This document shows positions 21,181 to 33,506 of a stretch of DNA of 64,000 nucleotides, piece by piece; position 1 is the first letter of the stretch; the number at the start of each line of letters is the position of its first letter. This DNA comes from Theobroma cacao (lineage: Eukaryota > Streptophyta > Magnoliopsida > Malvales > Malvaceae), in the NCBI RefSeq assembly GCF_000208745.1, contig NC_030852.1:25001333-25065332 (forward strand). Reading direction: 5' to 3'. A program made the position numbers and the translations under genes. The notes beneath the pieces were generated by a model. It made no database searches, was not told where the DNA came from, and saw only the letters and a list, made by a program, of their open reading frames with translations.

Positions 21181-22179
21181 ATTAATGAACAAGAGTTTAT
21201 CAATTTGAAGTGATTTGACTGACTTTTTAAAACCTTTAATTTACAAAAAAAGGAACCTTTTTAACACTTTCAGCTAACTGTTTTAAATTGCCTAAAAGAA
21301 CTTCGGATAGTTTTTGCTAGTCATAAATTCAGTTTGGTTTAGTTCGTGTTTAGAAAATTTTAAACCGAATTGAAATATTCGATTTCTAAATTGTAAAACT
21401 ATACCAATTTTAAATTTAACGGTTTGGTTCGATAAGGTACTTCTCAGTTATTTTTTTTTAATTTTTAAATGACTTTCAAATTTGAAATGAATTTGGCGTT
21501 GAAAACCTCTTATGAAGCAACCAACAAACTAGAGTACATTGCAGACAACGGGAAATAAATCGGAAAACACCAAAATAACAAGGAGCCAATATATGATATT
21601 ACTATTACATAGTAAACAGCCATATCGTACATAGAAAAATCCCTTTCCTTTCGGCCTATGTCGACTACGATAGGCATGGCCCTTTTATGAATAACAATTA
21701 TCATAAAATCGCAGGAGTTAGAGATAATAAAGAACTCTAGCCTGCGAAAGTTCCTTCTAAAGGGTCCTTATTGCAATCAATAGATTTAATAGACTCCTTT
21801 TTTAAGTTGCATTTTTTTGAATTATTAAATGCATATTAATTTATAATCAAGTTGTCATGATACTATTTGTCATCAAACACTCGAAGGATAAGGCACGTAA
21901 GCAGAATTAACGAATTTCCAGTTTCGTGAAATATGTGATCACTATTGGAATGATCTGATGTAACATTTGAGATAAGTGATCTTGTTGAAGGTGATCACTC
22001 CAAAATGAAAAAATGACAAAAAAATGTAAAGAGTCATATGTTCATGGGACATTAATTTGCTGGCCTACTACAATAGTAGCTTTGTGATCATTCTTTGAAT
22101 TGATTCTAAAGCAAGAAATTATGCTCTTGGGATTTAAAAAAAAAAAATCAAAGGATTTATTGTTTTAGGACAAGAGTGT

Positions 22180-23000
22180 AAAGTTTGTAAACTTGTCAAA
22201 TTGTTGTATGTGCTTAAACAAGCATCAAAACAATGATATCAAAAATTTGATGAAGTCATTTTAAGCCAATGACTACAATATACATGAATCCGACAAGTGC
22301 ATATATAGTAAATTCCAAAATGACAAAGATATTACAATTTGCTTATATGTGTAGTGCTTGTTGGCTTTTGGCACGAATTTGGAACAAGTCGAGATGATAA
22401 AGAAGTTTTTTTAACTTTACAATCAAAGATATGAGTGTAGTAGATGTCATCTTAAGAATTAAAATATTTCGAGATGAAAATAGTATAACTTTATCATAAT
22501 GGCACTACATTGAAAAATTGCTTAAAACGTTTGATCTTAGAATTTATATACCACTAGCTACACCCATGAATCCTCAAATTGAATTACTACTTAATGTTGG
22601 TAGGGCTGTTGATCAATTATAATATGTAAGAGTAATTGGTTGCCTAATGTATGCAATAACATGTACAAGGCCAGATATAACATTTGCTATTGAAAAGTTA
22701 AGCAAGTACACAAGTAATCCATGTATTTTGCATTGACAAGCCATAAATAGAATACTAAGGTACTTAAAGAAAACAATCAATTATGGACTTTGCTATAATG
22801 GATATCCATTAATACTAGAAGGATATTCGGATGCTAGTTGGATTACAAGTTTAGAAGATTATACTTCCACAAGCGGATGGATTTTTATGCTTAGTGGGGG
22901 TGTCATTTCTTGGGGGTTTAAGAAACAAATGTGTAAAATGAATTTTATCATGATAATTGAATTTATTGCATTGGTTGTTGCCATCAAGGAAGTCGAATAG
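22180..23000 (+). pseudogene. Degraded Copia reverse transcriptase and RNase H
   Basis: Readable pieces in shifting frames with stops include a KLLYVLKQASKQ-like word, the RT end with GCLMYAMTCTRPDITFA, RILRYLKKTINYGL, and RNase H words YSDASW and GGVISWG. These are the usual landmarks of the Copia RT C-terminus and RNase H, in the right order and on the plus strand. It cannot be translated as one protein. Confidence 0.75.
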
Positions 23001-23843
23001 TTAAGAAATTTACTTTATGGTGTGCCTTTATGACCTAAGCTAGTTTCTCCAATTTCTATCCATTGTGATAATGAAGCAACTCTAGCAAATGCTTATAACC
23101 AAGTGTAATGGAAAATCTAGACACATTGGATTAGTATATAGCTATGTTCGACAATTTTTGATGGAGTGATCACTATAACTTTTGTGAGGTTTAATGAAAA
23201 CTTGGTGGATTTTTAACAAAAGTATTGCTAGAGATCTTGTCAATAAGACCTCAAAAGGGATGGGGTTTAAGCTCATAAATTGAAAGTTACTTATAGTGGA
23301 AATCGATTCAACGCTTAGTATAACGTCAAGTTTTCAATTCAATGAGACAAATTACACTATTTGTATGTAGCTGCTAGCACTATAATATGATATATTATAT
23401 TCCATTCCAAGTAACGTGCTAGATTTTCGTAATGGTAAGAAAAAGATGAGTTATATACTTTTAATAGACCTATAACATAAATTTATTAGAATGTTGTAGT
23501 TACGGGGGCATTTTTGATAAGATCTATCTATGTGAGTGTGAAGTGTGACCGTTTCTAAGAGCTCAAGAGCTTGGCTCTAACAACACTCATGAAAAAAAGA
23601 TGTAGACGCATGGTTATAAAAGCATCGTCGGATATTGTGCATTCATTGATGTTGAAATCATTGTACAAGATGTGTTTAGTTAACCAAATGGAATAGCTGA
23701 TTCAAAGCATAGTCAACCATGCAATTTCGGTTAATTTTAACATGTTTTCACTAAGTAAAGGTTCAATAAGAAAACACTTTCATTTATATAATCGATTTCC
23801 AAGATTCACGAAAATTTAGATTAATTTGAAAATGATGGGGGAT

Positions 23844-24329
23844 TGTTGGATATTTTCAAATAAAAGTTACGTCTATTGGGAATTGAAAATAAAAGAAGAG
23901 TCATGATTGTTGAAAAAAACTAATAATAGTGACTATTTGAAATAAATATAGTTGTGTTTTTTAGGAATAGGCACCTATGACAATAAAAAGACTCTCTTTT
24001 GGAACAATAGAATGTAAAAAAAAAAAAAAAAACAACAGAATAATAATCTCTCATACTTTCATATTCTCCAAGTTTCCTTTTATATCATTTTGCTATAAAA
24101 TTTTTTATAAAAGTTTGATAATCTTGTCATACTTCGATAAATACTCAGTGGATTGATTTTGTCAATACAAAATATTGTCAATTATTAGGTTTTATTGTAT
24201 CTTTGAGGTTTATACGCAGGTAACTCTTTTGCACACAAGAAGGAAGAGCAAATAAAATCTTAAAAAAAAGTGACATTGTTAGACGCTTTGAATTGAATTT
24301 CTTGATTTTCCAATTCTTGAGTTCTAACA
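23844..24329 (+). repeat. 3' LTR of the old Copia element
   Basis: Partner of 19834-20309; followed directly by the CTTTC target duplication. Confidence 0.88.
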
Positions 24330-24334
24330 CTTTC

Positions 24335-25612
24335 ATTGTTACTGTACAGTAAAATAAATAGTTCAAATAGATTTAAAAAATAAGCTTAAAACCAAAAAAC
24401 AATCTATCAACTAAAAAACTTAATAATTAAGCTAATTGGATATCTATTTTTAAACATATTACTTTATTTCGCCTATAATAGACCTTGTAAATCGTAACTA
24501 TAATTTATCGTAAATCACCAATAATAGTCAATATAATAAAAATAAAAAATTAATACTTGTCAATGCAAAATTATCAATTATTTTTTTAGTTAGAAATTAG
24601 TAATATCTCATACAAGATTATTTTAAGTTAGTGAATAATTTTTAAAGTAGTTTTTTTTATCTTTTTATATGAGTGATTTTTTAAAAATTATTTTATGTCA
24701 TTAAAAATAAAAATTAAAGATAAATAATAAAACAAAAAAAGTGACCTCAAATAAATTAATTAAAATTGATAAAATTCTACTCGACCTAAATAATTTGTTT
24801 GATCATCCAATCCAATTTGATTTTAAAAAGCTATCAATTTAAACTTCAAATGATTCAAATTCAAAATTAGGTCATTCTTCAATGCTTTGACAAGTTAATT
24901 TCTATATACGTACACAAGAGTTCCTGCCATGTTTGAGTGAAAAATTTATAATTTTATGAATGAAATTTTCTGCCGCAAGAAAAAAAAAATTCTTCAAAGG
25001 CTTTTGCAAAGATTTTACAAAATTATTTCACACGTATCCTATTGGACCATATATATATATTTATATATAAAATAGAGAAGGTTAGAGACATAGTGATAAC
25101 AAAATTAGGGTATATTTTAATTATTAATTTTATGTTAATTAATTTTAATTTTCAGAAATAAAAAAGTGTCTTTGGATAAACAAAAAATAAAAATAAAAAT
25201 TGTGCATATACAATATTTGTAATATACGAATTGTACCTTTTTCTTCATTTTCTTACTCTCCTTGTTTCAAACATCGTTTAAAAGTTGGAATTTGAACTTT
25301 TCAATTAGAGAAAAAGAAAAGGAAATTTTTTTGTGCTTTTGAACTATTTTTGACATTGATTAGTTGCAGGTCCAAAAATGCAAGAATCAAGATACAAAAT
25401 ATCAACAACATACCAGTTCACAAGCTAAAAGAAAGTTGCTGATGGGCTACTTGCATCCAAGCTGGTTTGGACTTTATACTTTAGCGGATTGATTCAAGGT
25501 TGTTTGTTTACAACTTCATAAACAATTTAAAGACACAGTCAATCAGAATAGACAATGGCTAACTCTTCATATGAGATCACTAATTTCAATACTAAGATTC
25601 CTTTCCATACTA
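24335..25612. other. AT-rich intergenic DNA, no gene recognised
   Basis: Mostly AT-rich with A and T runs and a short TA tract (25052-25068). 25360-25610 is less AT-rich but no similarity could be recognised. Confidence 0.45.
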
Positions 25613-25614
25613 TG

Positions 25615-25924
25615 TGTAGTAACGTGCGGGTCCGAGAATTCAATTGCTAGACGAAGATAACTTAGGGAGTCACTACCAATCTTTTTTTTTTTTAGCTAAG
25701 TGCGATTAGCCACTTATTAAATTTGTTCTACTCAACGGAGTTCTAAATCGATTTTAGGTCCGTCTAAAAAAAAACAAACTAGTCTATATATTTTATTTAA
25801 AGTTAGGTTTGAGGGTACGATTATGCACATGAAAGGATTAACACTCCTATGTCGCTCATTCCACGAACAATATTATTTAATCATATATTATCCTAACCCA
25901 TTAATTTTATTCTTATGTTTTCTT
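25615..25924 (+). mobile_element. 5' part of a gypsy-type LTR
   Basis: Begins TGTAGTAACGTGCGGGTCC and continues with GGGAGTCACTACCAATC, a poly-T, AGTGCGATTAG and then GATTATGCACATGAAAGGATTAACACTCC (25820-25848), the layout of long Tat/Ogre-like LTRs. Its continuation is probably the segment at 29060-30283, separated by younger insertions. No target duplication could be confirmed. Confidence 0.45.
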
Positions 25925-27118
25925 AAGAGAAAAATGTGAGAAATAACCTTTCTTATAAGCTAAATTCAAAAATATCATTTTTTATAATTTTAATTATTTT
26001 TAGCCAATTTTGGACATGAGTTGACAACAATACCCTTTAAACAATTTCAAACAAGTTAAAATGATTTCAGTTTTCTCTATCCCGCCATCTAGATAAAAAT
26101 TTTAAAATTAAATCTCGCTTTCTCTCTTTGGTCAAATACTGTCTATCTCGTCATCCAAAGATGACATCAAACTCTTTCTTATGTTGTTTTATTTTTTTAG
26201 ATGGTGGATCTTAGGGTTTTCAAGCACGATGAACAACGATTTTGCTCTTCTATAGTGATTGCAGGCAGCATGATGAATTTGGTAATTGGATGCTTTCTGG
26301 TGATGACTTGCTTCAAAACGTGTGCTGCAATGGAGATGCCTGTGTTGATGAGTTGAATTAGATTGGTTAAGATGATGGGCTCAGGGAGAAGAAATAGTTA
26401 AAGTATGTTTGATGAGTTTTATGATGGTTCACGGTTTTGTTGTGTCTGAGATTGAGATGATTGTTAAGCATGTTTGCTAGGGATTTTGATTTTTTTATTA
26501 GATTTTGAATTGAAATTGTTCAAAGAATATTTTGTAAAGGGAGTATAATTTGTTTTTGCATAAGGGAAGTGAGCAAGCCTTCCTAATAAGGATTTATTTT
26601 ATCTTGCTTTGGAGGGTTATGGAGTTTTGTAACCTATCTTTTATGAAATGCACAATTTCATGGCTTAGGAAAAAAAAGTATATGTTTTAGGTTCTTGAGT
26701 TTATTGTTTTATTCATAGAACCCCAAAGTTAAGGAATTGAAAATTGATTAGACTATTTTTTAAGTATTGTGAGATTGATTTTTAGGCATTACATGACTTA
26801 ATTACTGCGTGATTGATTTTTAGGCATTACGTGATTAGTTTTAGGCATTGCGTGATTGATTTTTAAGTAATACCTAAGTCACGCAATGCTTAATCAAAAA
26901 CTAGTTACGCAAATCTCAAAGTTAATCATGCATTGCCCAAAGTCAATCACGCAATGCCTAAAAACTAGTAACGTAATTCTCAAAAATCATCAAAATTATT
27001 GTATTTTATTTAACAAGATCAACAACTTCAAACGATACACCATATTCCATTTAACAACATAATTAATGAATAAGCCTACTTGATAAAGAATGGTTAAAAT
27101 GTTCAAAGGTTTTTCTTC
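25925..27118 (+). repeat. Dispersed repeat with inverted TGCGTGAC array, copy 1 (right end truncated)
   Basis: Shares sequence over its whole length with 30697-32385 and 47829-49520. It starts with a conserved GAGAAATAACC-like head, then a block with remnants of a shared open frame (about 26200-26460), then the short-word array. The tail is lost at an N (27119). Confidence 0.8.
26755..27000. repeat. Inverted array of a TTAGGCATTGCGTGA word, copy 1
   Basis: Several units like TTAGGCATTACGTGATTGATTT are followed by units in the opposite orientation (TCACGCAATGCCTAAAAACT). The array is therefore a long imperfect palindrome. Confidence 0.75.
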
Positions 27119-27250
27119 NGGGTGGGAGGGATAATGGGAAGGAAATGAACGCACCTACTGTCAATGGGGAGACTCCAGAAACCCAAAACGTTGTCGCTTG
27201 TTTCAGTAAACCTGTCCTTGGATCGACTAGCGGCTTTAGCCGGGCTCAAG

Positions 27251-28078
27251 GGAGGAGCTAGCCTAATTTTATTGAAGGGGTTAAATATAGTTGAATAAGA
27301 ATTAAAAATTTTAAAAAATTAATATGTTAAATTTAATTAATGATAAAAATATTAATAATTAAAATATAAAATTAAATATAAAATTATAATTTGTAAAATA
27401 TAAATAGTTAAAAATGATATATAAGATTAATGATTTTTTTTATATAATCAAAATTATTCAAATACTATTTATTCAAGATAATTTCATTTAAACTAAAATA
27501 AAACGTAAAGCATATAAAAAAATTATATTCAAGTTAATTTCTTCTTATATAGTTAGGATTAATAAAAAAAATAATATATTAATAAAATTTTAAGTAATAA
27601 TGTAACACTACAACTTATATTTAAAAATTATATAATAATTTATTAATTTTTAAAGATTAAAATAATAAAAAATAAAATTTATGTAACATAAAAAAGAAGA
27701 ACATGGTAAGTAGAAGGCAAATACCACATATTACATAACAAAAAAGAAAGAAAAAGAATATGGTTAATGATTTATAGAAATTTGGGAAAGAATATTTATA
27801 AAAACTTATAACATATGAACAAATAGAATAGAAATGAAAACAAATAAATAAATATAAATAAAAACAATAATATAAATTAAAAAAATTTAAAATTGAGTGA
27901 GATAAGTGAAATCATTTTATTTTTTTTTATTTATATTAATTATTAAATAAAACATTATTTTGAGGGAACTAATAATAGAATATATAAAAATATTTAAAAA
28001 CTTTTGTATGTTATAAAAAAATTTTAAAAGTTTTGGGGGGCCCATGGCCCCCTCATCACATAAGGAGGCTCCATCCCT
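27251..28078. mobile_element. AT-rich element with short terminal inverted repeats
   Basis: Begins AGGGAGGAGCTAGCC and ends GGAGGCTCCATCCCT, so the ends are roughly inverted. Similar 10-bp sequences flank it (AGCCGGGCTC before and AGCCGAGCTT after), suggesting a diverged 9-10-bp target duplication as in Mutator-like elements. The inside is very AT-rich and shares its 3' half with 41985-42280, including the GGGGGGCCCATGGCCCCC-like end. There is no coding sequence. Confidence 0.5.
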
Positions 28079-28089
28079 AGCCGAGCTTG

Positions 28090-29050
28090 AGGTAAGATTT
28101 TTACTCTAAACCGGTCCACACTTTAAACCAACTCAAATTCATTATATAAATAATATGTATTTTTATCTAAAAATAATTTTAAAAATATTTTTTAAAAGTA
28201 CTCAATATTAGTATTAAATATTTTATTATTTCATTATTTCATTTCTTCTTTTGTTTTTATATTTTGTTTGATTAGTAACTAGGTTGATATATATATTTTT
28301 ATTTATTTGGGGTTAGAAATATCAACATTTATAAATAAGGCCCTCTCATTGTACTGGTAGAATCTTAGTCAAAATCCTTTACCTAGGGAAATGCATTGGA
28401 AATTATGACTTCTCACGTTCCGAATGGACATCCCATCATTGTTGTGGTTTGATATTCTCTCCACATATTTTTGTATTTAATAATTTCATGCTATGTCCCA
28501 TCCTTTTACTTATTTATTTATATAAATATACCTATATGAATATAAACTTGTATAATTAAATGTTTCGTTTCTATTTACATACCTAACTTATCCTTTACCT
28601 TTAATCTACCCTTTTTATTGGACTCACTTTCATGTAATTATCTATTTTAATATTAGTTTTACCTCTTTGTTTAATCTATTTCTCTTATGGCAAGACACAC
28701 GTATGCTTTACGTTTTTGTATATATATTTTTAGCTAGATTAATTTTCATAACTAAATATTATTTTATTTACTTAGTTTTATATTTTACTGCTAAATGTTT
28801 ATTATTTTTTTCTATATATTTGTATCTTTACCCTTGATCTATTATTATTTATTACTATTTTTAGTTAGGCATTCATCTTGGCCTATATACTTATATTCTA
28901 TATAATTAATCCTATCACTTTATTATTAAATATTTATCTATCTCTTCATTCATGATCTTTTGCTTTTCTTTATTCTTTGTATTTTTACCTTAACAATTGA
29001 TAATTTTTATACATATTATTTTTTACCTTTTTATTTTAATTAATCACATA
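28090..29050. other. AT-rich DNA, no gene recognised
   Basis: Probably the internal part of the interrupted gypsy LTR, judging by position only. 28330-28470 is of higher complexity but was not recognised. Confidence 0.35.
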
Positions 29051-29059
29051 TCATAACTA

Positions 29060-30283
29060 ATATATTTTTCCATCAAATATTTGGACCAAGTATATTGCAA
29101 CAAAATTGGACCAAGCCTACAAAGAAAATGGGTTTACCTTCCTTGGGCAAAAGGTGGCCCAAGACGACCAAGCTCGCTTCAGCAGATCTACTTCCAAGGC
29201 CCACAGATCCTTGCCCAAAACGCACTGTTTTGGTGCTTATGTTGCCACTTCAGAGCACTCCCAAAACGGCATCATTTTACACGCACTGACCTTTCAGCTA
29301 TCAACTAACCCAAACGTTGTCGTTTTGCCCTCTTTATACCTAGATATATAAGCTCTTTTTTTTTCTTCTCTCATTTTGCCTCTTCACCTTCTCTCTTTAA
29401 CTCTACTTTAGCTCCCCTTCTGTTAACCCGATTCTTCCCTTCCTCCTCTCTTTCTCTCCGGCAACTCTCTTTTATCTCTCTCTTTCTCTTTCTTCCTTAG
29501 CCGGCCATTTTTCCTTCTCTCTATCTCTCTTTCTTTTTTAGATTTCCCTTTTCTCCCTCAAACTTCCAACCATCGGTTGACTCTCCGTTCTCTCTTTCTT
29601 CCAACCACTAGTCGACCCTCCCTTTTTTCTCTTGCAACCATCGATCGGTAGTCCTAGACCCCGTGACTATCCTAAAAAAGAAGAAAGAAAAACAAACCCT
29701 TTCCCCCCAGTTCCCTCTTAGTTTTGAAGATTTTCCTTTTTTTTTTTGGATCTCTTGGTTTTGATTTTTTTTTATTTGTTTCTTCTTTTTGTTGTAATGT
29801 ATGTGGCCAATAAAACTTAGGATTTTTTGGTTATTGGCTTTTCTAGTTTGAAGGCTTGGGTTTTTGTGAAACCGGTTGTTGCTAAGGTTTTTTTTTATGC
29901 TTCTCTTCTGGTTGGTTTTTTTTTTTGAATCCCTTCTCGTTTAACAATCTTGCCTTTATAAGTTTTAATAGTTTATAAAGTCGAATTGTCTAAATTTTTG
30001 GACAATCTCAAGAGTGAAATCATGCTCTTATGAGCATAATTTCACAAAACTCCTAGTAAAAAGAGACTTGGGGGTGGCAACCGGAGGTGACCTTTCTCCC
30101 TCATATCCGATTGTCTCAATGGGCATTAAATGCCTGTTGCAGATGGTGATAATTAGAAAGCCATAGGGTGGCCATAGGTTTGAAACGAGTTAACTGGAGA
30201 GGGAAGTTACGCACCTTGTGATTTTCTTTTTAAATTATCTTATTTCATTTTATTTATTTATTTTTTGGGAATAGGTGTCTACA
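29060..30283 (+). mobile_element. 3' part of a gypsy-type LTR with promoter
   Basis: Contains the inverted AAACG/CGTTT words typical of such LTRs (CCAAACGTTGTCGTTTTGCC, 29309-29328), a TATA box GATATATAAGC (29343-29353), a long CT-rich leader-like tract (29354-29640), and an end reading GGGAATAGGTGTCTACA at 30283. The TCTACA end is typical of Tat/Ogre-like LTRs. No internal gypsy genes follow, so this is a remnant or part of a solo LTR starting at 25615. Confidence 0.5.
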
Positions 30284-30696
30284 GCATGTGAAAGGTTATC
30301 AATGTTTTTTGTTTTGCTCCAGCACCGACTGAGCTTTCTTTTGTCAATATGGGTCACTTTTGTTTGTTTATTTAGGCGTTTCTTAGCTATTTGTCAGCCC
30401 AAAAAGAGGTTTCATTTCTTTCGTATATACACTAGTCAATAATGAGATACATTAAGAACTAAAACCAATGGGTACAAGATGGAGGGGAAATGTTTTATAG
30501 GCAGTTATTTCAGAGAGGTGGGGGTGGGGGAGTTTTCCTATAACCTAATGAAGGTTTCCAATTAATATTGGTGGCGATGGAGGAAAAACAAGATAAGGAT
30601 AGACTCAATAAAGGGACTGTAGATCTCTGACCATGGTTTCCTCATTAATTCTGATTGCAATATCGGCATTTCTATTTACACACTATAGAAAGTTTT

Positions 30697-32385
30697 AAGA
30701 ATAAATTATGAGAAATAACCCTCCTTATAAGCTCAATTCAAAAATATTATTTTTTATAATTTTAACTATTTTTAGTCAATTTTTGACATGACTTGACAAC
30801 AATACCCTTTAAACAATTTTAAAAAAAATTAAAATGGCATCAGTTTTCTCTATCTCGCCATCTAGACAAAAATTTTAAAATTAAATCTTGATTTCTCTCT
30901 TTGGTCAAATACTGTCTATCTCGCCATCCAAAGAGCAGAGATGACATCAAGCTCTTTCTTATTTTGTTTTATTTTTTTAGATGGTGGATTTTGGAGTTCT
31001 TAAGGGCGATAAATAGCAATTTTGCTCTTCTATGGTGATTGCAGGCAGCATGATGAATGTAGTAACTAGATGTATTATGGTGATAACTTGCTTTGAAACA
31101 TGTGCTGCGATGAAGATGCCTATGTTAATGAGTTGGATCAGATTGGTTAAGATGATGGGCTTAGGGAGAAGGAACAGCTAAAGCATGTTTGATGGGTTTT
31201 ATGGTGGTTCACGATTTTATTGTATCTGAGATTGGGACGATTGTTAAGCATGTTTGTTGGGGATTTTGATTTTTTTTATGGGATTTTGAGTTGAAATTGT
31301 TGAAGGAATATTTTGTAAAAGGAGTATATTTTTTTTTTGTATAAGGGGAGTGAGCAAGGCCTTCCCGATAGGGATATATTTTGTCTTGCTTTAGAAGGTT
31401 ATGGAGTTTTGTAACCTATCTTTTATGAAATGCACAATTTCATGGCTTAACAAAAAAAAGTATGTGTTTTAGGTTTTTGAATTTATTGGTTTATTCATAG
31501 AACCCTAAAGTTGAGGAGTTGAAATGGATTAAACTCGTTTTTAAGTATTACGAGATTGATTTTTAGGCATTGTATAACTTAATCACTGCGTGACTAGTTT
31601 TTTGATATTACGTTATTGGTTCTAGGCTTTGCGTGACTGATTTTTAAGCAATGCCTAAGTCACACAATGCCGTATTAACTAGTCATACAATGCCTTATTA
31701 CAAGTCACGCAATGTCATATCAACCAGTCACGCAATGTTATATCAACCAGTCACGCAATATTTAAAAACTAATCACGCAATACTCAAAGTCAGTCACATA
31801 ATATCTAAAAATTAGTCACACAATGATTAAAAACTAGTCATGTAATGCCTAAAATTAGTCACGTAATACTTAAAAATTAGTCACGCAATGCTCAAAAACC
31901 ACTAAAATTATTGAATTCCATTTAATAATATCAGCAACTTCAAATGATACACTATATTTCATTTAATAACATAATTAAAGAATATGCCTATTTGACAAAG
32001 AATGCTCAAAATGTTCAAAGGTTTTTCTTCATATATCAAAAATCACTCCAAAATACTTAAAAATACTTAAAACGCTCAAAGATTTTTTTCGTATATCAAA
32101 AACTATTCAAAATACTTAAACGTTTTTCTTTCTGGTAAGGAAAACTCCAAATATGAATAATCTGACGAGGAAAGTTTAAAGAATATGAGTCGGTTTGAAA
32201 TGTAGACCTAAATATACTTGACCCGTTAATAGGTTTCGAGTTAAGATGCGGAACCAAATAAATAGATCGGTTTTATTAAGAGTAATTTTGTCTAAATTTT
32301 AATTCTTTTGGCTAAAAATAGTTAAAAGTATGAGGAGGCCAATGGTCAGAAATGCCTTATAAATGAGGCTCATTTAAAAAAAAAA
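30697..32385 (+). repeat. Dispersed repeat with inverted TGCGTGAC array, copy 2 (fullest copy)
   Basis: About 1.7 kb, homologous to 25925-27118 and 47829-49520. The head has ACTATTTTTAGTCAA and the tail has the complementary word TTGGCTAAAAATAGT, so the ends carry subterminal inverted repeats. The middle (30975-31440) has a degenerate open frame shared by all copies. The tail runs into an A-rich stretch. Confidence 0.8.
31550..31910. repeat. Inverted array of the TTAGGCATTGCGTGA word, copy 2
   Basis: Forward units at 31560-31650, then about ten reverse units with cores such as AGTCACGCAATG at about 20-30-bp spacing to 31910. The reverse half is longer than in copy 1. Confidence 0.78.
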
Positions 32386-32389
32386 ACTC

Positions 32390-33500
32390 AATTTTTAATG
32401 AAATTTTTAACGGTATTTTTCGTTAAAAATTATCAACAAAATTTTCAATAAAATTTTATATTGAAAATTATTAATGGAATTACCAACAAAATAGTTTACT
32501 GAAAATTTCTAACGAATTTATTAACAAAAATTTCGTTAGTAATTTCTAACAAAATTTAGTTAAAAACATATTATCAACGAAATTTTTCCATTGAAAACAC
32601 AATACTAATAAAAAAGTCTGTTGAGAATTTCGTTATGAAATTTCGTTTGAAACAAATTATCAATGATGACTTTAATTGGAAATGCACTAACAATAGTAAA
32701 ATTTCAACTACTTGCGCGTTGAAGTCATATTATTACATCTGTTTTCTTCCTTTGACCAACTCTTTCACATGTTATGCATTATAAAAGACATGATATTGAT
32801 TCTTTTGTCACTCCAAATCCTGGTTAATGCTTTGTGGAGTCAATATGATTAATATATTAGCCAGATTATACTTTTTTTTAAAAAAAAATTAATTTTATTC
32901 TTTCATTACCAATATACTACAAACAAGACTTTAACCTGTAAAAGACTTCTCTTAGCATTAAAGCTCTAGCATGGGTAGGTATCCATACAATTACAAAAGC
33001 GGAGCTGCACTATAAGATATTGCCAGCATAAATCACTTCAAAATTTTTGCCAGTTTATACCTAAATGTAGAAAAGAACACAACTCCAATTATGATGTGAT
33101 TAAGTGCAGAGTGAAAAATAAAATAGCTTAACAATAAATAAAACTTTGATCATTTCACGTGACAATTTCATCTTCATAATTTGGTAATGGGTAAAGGCGG
33201 CTTAGGCAAAATTTCTTAAGGAAGTCCATAAATGATTATATAAAAATTAAAATAAAAACTTCAAACTGATAAAGTAAAAGGCTTTTGTAAATATTGAGCA
33301 AAAAAAAAAAGACTTTTTGTAAATCCAACAAGTGTATAAAATTTGAATAAATTTTGATACTTTATTTCAATAAGCTTTTTATTAAATTTGTTCCAAAGGA
33401 CAAATCTGACCAGGACCACCACAATAACAACAAAGACAACATTGTATTCTCCGAAAGAAAAGAAGAGCCAGAAATCACATTAGCAAGGTAGAAAGCGAGC
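32390..33500. other. AT-rich DNA with degenerate AACGAAATTTC repeats; 3' flank of P450 relic
   Basis: 32395-32680 has many short words of the type AATTTCGTTAGTAATT in both orientations, resembling subterminal repeats of CACTA-like transposons, though no transposon end was found. The remainder is AT-rich spacer reaching the minus-strand P450 pseudogene. Confidence 0.4.
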
Positions 33501-33506
33501 ACACAT

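Larger units (their letters stand above)
19834..24329 (+). mobile_element. Old, full-length but degraded Copia element
   Basis: LTRs at 19834-20309 and 23844-24329 start TGTTGRATATTT and end TTCTAACA. The same 5-bp direct repeat CTTTC flanks the element (19829-19833 and 24330-24334). A purine-rich GATGGGGGAT lies just before the 3' LTR. The interior has Copia RT and RNase H in pieces with stops; gag and integrase are not recognisable. Extra sequence at about 20850-21720 does not look like Copia and may be a later insertion. LTR divergence is high, so this is the oldest of the paired-LTR elements here. Confidence 0.88.
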
